DNA of 64,000 bases from BP-133 sp040756995 (GTDB taxonomy: Bacteria; Actinomycetota; Acidimicrobiia; IMCC26256; BP-133): NCBI GenBank assembly GCA_040756995.1, contig JBFLYK010000016.1:1-64000 (forward strand), written 5' to 3'. A program made the translations under genes and the position numbers. The notes beneath the pieces were generated by a model. The model did not search any database and was not told the origin of the DNA. It saw only the letters and a list, made by a program, of their open reading frames with translations. Position 1 is the stretch's first letter, and every line of letters begins with the position of its first letter. Positions 60,062 through 64,000 of this stretch are shown in pieces.

Positions 60062-62545
60062 TCAAGACGCCGGCGGGTAGGCGGCGAAGCCCGGTTGCTT
60101 GACCCGCTTGCCGCCAGTGGCGACCGGGGTGCTGGCCACCTTGGAGAAGTTTCCTCCGACGTACATCCGGTTGGCCCCGAGGACGACAACATAGGGACCC
60201 TCACTGGTGTCCGCTTGGGCGGTGAACGAGGTGTCGATGATGGACTTCCCGGTGTTCTTCCCGTTGACGATCTCGCCGCTGGCGTAGAAGGCGGCCAGGT
60301 GCCGGCTCGGGGTCCCGTCAGGGCAGCTGACGCCGAAGTGGCCTGGTGACAGTTCGCGGATGTCGAGGCAGGGATCGTTCGGATCGGGCACGGTGTGGTC
60401 GTAGTGGCCAACGACGTAGACGCGGTCCCGGGTGGCGGCCACGCCCATGACGTCGCCGTCCATGTTGCCTCTCCACAGTTGAGTGGTCTTGCCGCCGGGA
60501 ACCCAGGCGATGACGCGGCCCCCCGCGCCGCCCGAGGCGGTGAAGATCAATACGGAGGCGTTGATCCCGATGGTGCGGGGATCACCGGGATAGGCGGTCA
60601 TGCCGAAGATGGGCCGGGAGCTGTTGGGGCTCTGTTCCGGCTGCCAGGCGGTGAGACGGCCGGTCACCGGGTCGAGCGCGATGAGACCGGAGTGTTTGTG
60701 GTCGGGGTCGGCATCGTGGTCGTAGCCGAAGTGCAGGAAGCTGCCGCCGACCATGAGGTATTTGTTGTCGGGCGTGACCAGCAGAGACGTGATGACCCCG
60801 GTGGGATCGCCGCTCGTGGTGGGGTTGTCGTTTCGCTTCCCGGTGTGTCCCTCGAACCGCCCGGGGTAGCGGGGCGGTGGAGTGAAGCCCGGATCGAGCG
60901 CGCCGGTAGCGGCATCGAGAGCGGCCAGCTGCGGCTGGTTGGTCGTGCCCAGCCTGCTGAAGCCCCCGGCGATGTAGACCCTCCATCCGGACTGGGTGAT
61001 CGAAGCGACGTAGCCGCTCGGTTCAGGCGGGTTGAACGTTCGGTCGATGTGTCCGGTGGCGGTGTCGAGGGCGACGAGGCGGCGGCGGATCTCGCCGTTG
61101 ACCCGGTTGAACTCGCCGCCGACGTAGAGCCGGCGGCCGTCGGGTGAGCGGTGCAGCGCCCGGACGGGGCCGTCCAGCTTGACGGTGGCGTTGAAGGCTG
61201 ATCCCGGCACCGGGATGCCGTCGGTGTCGAGCTCGGCCAAGTAGGCCAGGGGTCGGCCCGACGGCGTGCGGTCACGGTCGTCCTTGACCAGGTCGGTGAA
61301 CTCCCCGCCCACGTAGACCCGGTTGCCAACTTCGACGATCGCCGAGACCTTCTGGGAGTACGGGTACATCGTTTCGCCGCTGGAATTGACGAAGGACTTG
61401 TTCGGATCGGTTGGCGTCCCCCACGAAACCAGGGCCGTGGAGGAGAACCGTGTCGGGCCTGAGTAGGGCGGCTGCGTCGTCGCCGTCGTTGTGGTCGTGG
61501 TTGGCGTCGTTGTCGGCGTCGGGGCTGTTGTCGTCGGCGGCGTCGTTGTCGCCGTCGGTTTCGTGGTCATCGTCGTCCCGCCGGTCGTCGTCGTGGGGTT
61601 TTTCGGGCTTTCGACGGCGCCACCGGGCAGCGCGTCCGCAACGCCGGTGGTGCTGGCCGGTGCGGCCGTCATGCCGACGATTGGGCGGTTCGGGGCCTTC
61701 GTGAGGCCCCCGAGATCGGCGGCGCCGCCGAAGGCGAGGAGCTCACCGGTCGTGCTGGCCTGCCAGTAGCCGACACCGTCGGAAGTGGGGACCATCGCCA
61801 CCACGTTGCGGTCGGGCTGCGGGCGGGCCCCGAAAAAGTTGGCGTCGCCGTAGGCGAAGACGCCGCCGTCGGAGGAGATGAACCAATAGCCGTGCCCCGA
61901 GGGGGTGGCGGCCATGGCGGCGATCGGCCTGGCCAACTTGGTGTTCCCGGTGGAGCCGAAGAACCTGGCGTCGCCGAAGGCAAAGATCCCGCCGTCGGAC
62001 GCCACGAACCAGTAGCCGTTACCCGACCGGGTGGCCGCCATCCCGACGATCGGCTTGTTGAGCTTCATGGCCCCGGTCGATCCGAAGAACCTGGCGTCGC
62101 CGAAGGCAAAGATCCCGCCGTCGGACGCGACGAGCCAGTAGCCGTTGCCGGATGGAGTGGCGGCCATTCCGACGATGGGTCGGTTGAGCTTGATGTTGCC
62201 CGTCGAACCGAAGAACTTGGCGTCGCCGAAGGCAAAGATTCCGCCGTCGGTGGCCACCATCCAGTAGCCATTCCCCGACGGGGTGGCGGCGATGCCGACG
62301 ATGGGTTGGTTCAGGTTGATATTGCCGGTCGAGCCGAAGAACTTGGCGGTTCCGAACGAGAAGATGCCACCGTCGGAGGCGACCATCCAGTATCCGCCGC
62401 CGGCCGTGCCAGCAGAGGCGTCTGCCGCCTGGGCGGCCGGAGCGCCGGGGGCCACGATCGGAAGGAACGCCGTGACGGCCACGGCTACGGCCGCCGTCAA
62501 CCGGCGCCGAAGGCGAGTGCTGAACGGGATCAACGAGGCAATCAC
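60062..62545 (-). CDS. Secreted surface protein: GYWMV-type repeats plus delta-60/beta-propeller domain
   Basis: 827 aa. GTG start with GGAGAA upstream. Signal peptide (LTAAVAVAVTAFLPIVAPGA). Six repeats of about 42 residues (GYWMVASDGGIFAFGDA, then KFFGSTG and PIVGMAATPSGN) form a propeller-like N-terminal domain. A Thr/Pro linker (PTTTAPTPTTTPTTTTTTAT) leads to a second domain with delta-60-type repeats (RVYVGGEF, RRLYVGGEFNRVNGE, VYIAGGFSRLG). Repeats of the first type are common in secreted proteins of Acidimicrobiia and relatives. No enzyme signature; an adhesion or binding role is possible. Confidence 0.82.
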   Translation of the reverse strand: MIASLIPFSTRLRRRLTAAVAVAVTAFLPIVAPGAPAAQAADASAGTAGGGYWMVASDGGIFSFGTAKFFGSTGNINLNQPIVGIAATPSGNGYWMVATDGGIFAFGDAKFFGSTGNIKLNRPIVGMAATPSGNGYWLVASDGGIFAFGDARFFGSTGAMKLNKPIVGMAATRSGNGYWFVASDGGIFAFGDARFFGSTGNTKLARPIAAMAATPSGHGYWFISSDGGVFAYGDANFFGARPQPDRNVVAMVPTSDGVGYWQASTTGELLAFGGAADLGGLTKAPNRPIVGMTAAPASTTGVADALPGGAVESPKNPTTTTGGTTMTTKPTATTTPPTTTAPTPTTTPTTTTTTATTQPPYSGPTRFSSTALVSWGTPTDPNKSFVNSSGETMYPYSQKVSAIVEVGNRVYVGGEFTDLVKDDRDRTPSGRPLAYLAELDTDGIPVPGSAFNATVKLDGPVRALHRSPDGRRLYVGGEFNRVNGEIRRRLVALDTATGHIDRTFNPPEPSGYVASITQSGWRVYIAGGFSRLGTTNQPQLAALDAATGALDPGFTPPPRYPGRFEGHTGKRNDNPTTSGDPTGVITSLLVTPDNKYLMVGGSFLHFGYDHDADPDHKHSGLIALDPVTGRLTAWQPEQSPNSSRPIFGMTAYPGDPRTIGINASVLIFTASGGAGGRVIAWVPGGKTTQLWRGNMDGDVMGVAATRDRVYVVGHYDHTVPDPNDPCLDIRELSPGHFGVSCPDGTPSRHLAAFYASGEIVNGKNTGKSIIDTSFTAQADTSEGPYVVVLGANRMYVGGNFSKVASTPVATGGKRVKQPGFAAYPPAS
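61770..62400 (-). repeat. Six tandem ~126-bp coding repeats
   Basis: The DNA for the GYWMV-type repeats; blocks such as GGCGTCGCCGAAGGCAAAGA recur about every 126 bp. Units two to four are nearly identical, the last two are diverged. Confidence 0.75.
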
Positions 62546-62973
62546 GACGCTTCTCCGAGGATGCGACCGGAAGACCTCGCTGCAGCGGATCCGCGGCGAG
62601 GTCTCCGTGGCCTAGCGGGGGGAAAGGAGGGGTTTCCCGGGGACTGTGTGTTACAGCCCCGGAGGCGTTGGGCACCCTGCGGGGAAAGGACGCCCAGCCG
62701 CCTGTTACGAGTACGGGACTGGGCATCGGATTCCTGCCTGTCGAGCCCGCGCCGACGCTGAGAGTTGCTGAGGATTCCAGTGTCCGCGCCGCGAAAGGCG
62801 CCTGAAGGAGCCCGGAGGATAATCGCCTCACGCGGTGGGCTCCGGTGAACCTGAAGGTTCCTGAAGGTTGGAGGGATCTCACTGCCGGCGACGGAAAATG
62901 TCACCCGGATCCCGGCGCGTCCACGGCTGAAAGCTGTCGCTGTTCCCGGCGGACCGACCAACGGAGACGTGTC
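62546..62973. other. Divergent leader region with strong secondary structure
   Basis: 428 bp between the surface-protein gene (minus) and the zinc-ribbon gene (plus). At 62655-62681 CCGGGG and CCCCGG flank ACTGT/ACAG; at 62682-62718 GGCG...GGGC pairs with GCCC...CGCC. Read on the minus strand this would be a folded 5' leader of the surface-protein mRNA. I could not match it to a riboswitch class I know. A tandem decamer CCTGAAGGTT lies at 62850-62869. Confidence 0.4.
62902..62919 (+). repeat. 18-bp direct repeat, copy 1
   Basis: CACCCGGATCCCGGCGCG, identical to 63609-63626. Each copy lies upstream of a plus-strand membrane-protein gene (55 and 139 bp before the start codon). Confidence 0.5.
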
Positions 62974-63489
62974 ATGGCCCTCTGCATTGACTGCGGAAAC
63001 GCCCTGCCCAGCAGTGGGAAGGACTGTCCGGCCTGTGGAGCACGGAGGGAGTGGTCCGGTGCCGGAGGCGCAGCCGCGGCGGTATCCTCCGCCTCGTTCC
63101 CCGCGATGGAATCGGAGATCATGATCGCCGAGGTCCGTCTCGCCACTGTCCGCCGGCCGAGTGGGGGCCATCGGGACCACCGAGGAGCGGACCGCCCGGC
63201 CGACGCTTCTAGTGTGAGGCCGCGGCCGACCGTTCGATCGTGGTTGGCCGACAACGATCTGCCCCTCTGCGCCTTCGTGCTGGGCGTCGTCTCGGTCCTC
63301 TTTGCGCTCCTCGGGCACGGTTGGTTCGGGATCGTGGCCGTCGGATGTGGCCACCAGGCGCGTCGCCAGATGGCTGACGACCGGGCCGGCCGCGTCGGGA
63401 GCGTTCTTGCCGTCACTGGTCTGGTCTTGGGGTCTGCGGCCATCGGGATGACGCTCGGCTCGCTCGCGGGGATCGCTCCCTGGAGCTGA
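62974..63489 (+). CDS. Zinc-ribbon membrane protein (DUF4190-like)
   Basis: 171 aa from the ATG at 62974 (GGAG seven bases upstream). N-terminal zinc ribbon (MALCIDCGNALPSSGKDCPACGARREW), a long polar linker, and two C-terminal membrane helices (LPLCAFVLGVVSVLFALLGHGWFGIVAVGCGHQARRQM; VGSVLAVTGLVLGSAAIGMTLG) in the pattern of DUF4190 proteins. Likely a cytoplasmic ribbon on a membrane anchor. Function unknown. Confidence 0.75.
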   Translation: MALCIDCGNALPSSGKDCPACGARREWSGAGGAAAAVSSASFPAMESEIMIAEVRLATVRRPSGGHRDHRGADRPADASSVRPRPTVRSWLADNDLPLCAFVLGVVSVLFALLGHGWFGIVAVGCGHQARRQMADDRAGRVGSVLAVTGLVLGSAAIGMTLGSLAGIAPWS

Positions 63490-63608
63490 TCCGAAGCGTC
63501 AGTCCGGCGACGTCGCCCGGCTGAGGACCGCCGCACCGACGAAGGCGGCGAGCGGCGGGGGCGCGCCGTCCTCGATGGCCTCAGCGGCGGTCTACCAACC
63601 GACGAGGC

Positions 63609-63626
63609 CACCCGGATCCCGGCGCG
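63609..63626 (+). repeat. 18-bp direct repeat, copy 2
   Basis: Identical to the copy at 62902-62919, in the 276-bp gap before the acyltransferase gene; no other feature is seen in this gap. Confidence 0.5.
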
Positions 63627-63765
63627 GTTCCGGCTCGAGGCGAGCCTGCCGTAGCTGAAGTGTGCTGAAGAAGTGTGCGGGGAACCGCGGACCGGCCGGG
63701 TGGACTGACTAGCGTCATTCACGGCCGCGCTGCCGCCGCAACGCGCTTCGCCGGCCGACCACCTC

Positions 63766-64000
63766 ATGGAACTCGCCCCCTCCGTCACTCCGCCGCGGCA
63801 GGCGGAAGACAACCGCCGCGACGCCGCACTCGACCTGCTGCGCACCGTGGCCCTCGGGCGCGTTCTCTTGTGGCATGCCTTCGCCGCATCGTGGATGACG
63901 TTCTTCGCCGCGATGCCGGTCATGTTCTTCGTGGCCGGAACCCTGCTCGAGCCGCCCACGGGTCCCGGGTCGTACCGGGCGCTGGTGCGGCGCCGGACCC
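63766..64000 (+). CDS. Acyltransferase-3 family membrane protein, N-terminal part (cut by window end)
   Basis: The first 78 codons from the ATG at 63766. DAALDLLRTVALGRVLLWHAFAASWMTFFAAMPVMFFVAGTLL is the first-helix region of acyltransferase-3 proteins with the typical RxxALD...RV.LWH start. The family O-acylates surface polysaccharides or peptidoglycan, or moves acyl groups across the membrane. No ribosome site is obvious. The rest lies outside the window. Confidence 0.72.
   Translation, partial: MELAPSVTPPRQAEDNRRDAALDLLRTVALGRVLLWHAFAASWMTFFAAMPVMFFVAGTLLEPPTGPGSYRALVRRRT

Noticed and set aside
61470..61620. CRISPR-like or satellite repeat with GTCGT units
   Set aside because: It is the coding DNA of the Thr/Pro linker of the surface protein; units are irregular.
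62600..62760. Possible c-di-AMP (ydaO), c-di-GMP or cobalamin riboswitch upstream of the surface-protein gene
   Set aside because: The characteristic core sequences of these classes are not present; kept only as an unclassified folded leader.

Overview
The window is a high-GC (about 70 %) chromosomal segment from an actinobacterium. The evidence is GTG/TTG starts, a qcrCAB menaquinol:cytochrome c reductase with a three-helix Rieske protein, an AfsR/SARP-type regulator, MtrA/MtrB-like two-component systems and a mycothiol-dependent-type DinB protein. The secreted GYWMVASDGGIFAFGDA-type repeat protein near 62 kb is common in Acidimicrobiia, so that class is my best guess (inference). There are no rRNA or tRNA genes, insertion sequences, phage genes or CRISPR arrays. 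The two ends are cut genes: a collagen-like protein at the left and an acyltransferase-3 protein at the right.

Layout. 0-4 kb: tail of a collagen-like protein, its terminator, then a bifunctional proline dehydrogenase/P5C dehydrogenase (putA). 4-13 kb: a tightly overlapping cluster of a secreted protein of unknown function, a membrane-anchored solute-binding protein, a fused LivH-LivM permease and a fused LivF-LivG ATPase, followed by a NarL-type response regulator and a GAF histidine kinase. 13-18 kb: GAPDH (convergent and overlapping with the kinase), a TetR regulator, a GH26-like secreted glycosidase, a DinB-fold protein and small membrane proteins. 18.5-23 kb: a flavin/FMN-binding split-barrel protein, a large SARP/NB-ARC regulator and a cupin.

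22.8-36 kb is an envelope and general-stress island of many small genes: two DUF1269-like membrane proteins, cysteine-poor HesB/IscA-like proteins, AMIN-like and GerMN lipoproteins, STAS, BON, CsbD, a zinc ribbon, a broken NfeD protease and two OmpR-type two-component systems. Two families of short conserved non-coding motifs mark its promoters. One is a GTnAC-N6-GTnAC repeat like an MtrA-type operator. The other is an oriented 18-bp CGTCATC element. Both recur at 45-46 kb and at 57-60 kb, next to a protease fusion, a subtilase, a universal stress protein and more small unknown genes. I therefore infer one dispersed stress regulon across the window.

36-46 kb: GH15 trehalase/glucoamylase with zwf, NhaA, a D-lactate-dehydrogenase-like FAD/Fe-S oxidase, and a striking single-chain site-2-protease-CBS-PDZ-Lon-type fusion. 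46-54 kb: a compact respiratory operon (ctaC-ctaD-ctaE-orf-ctaG-qcrC-qcrA-qcrB) encoding a bcc complex and a caa3-type oxidase. 54-57 kb: an enolase-superfamily enzyme and a thiamine-diphosphate pyruvate-oxidase-like enzyme. 57-64 kb: a subtilase, a universal stress protein, a two-part beta-propeller surface protein, a zinc-ribbon membrane protein and the start of an acyltransferase.
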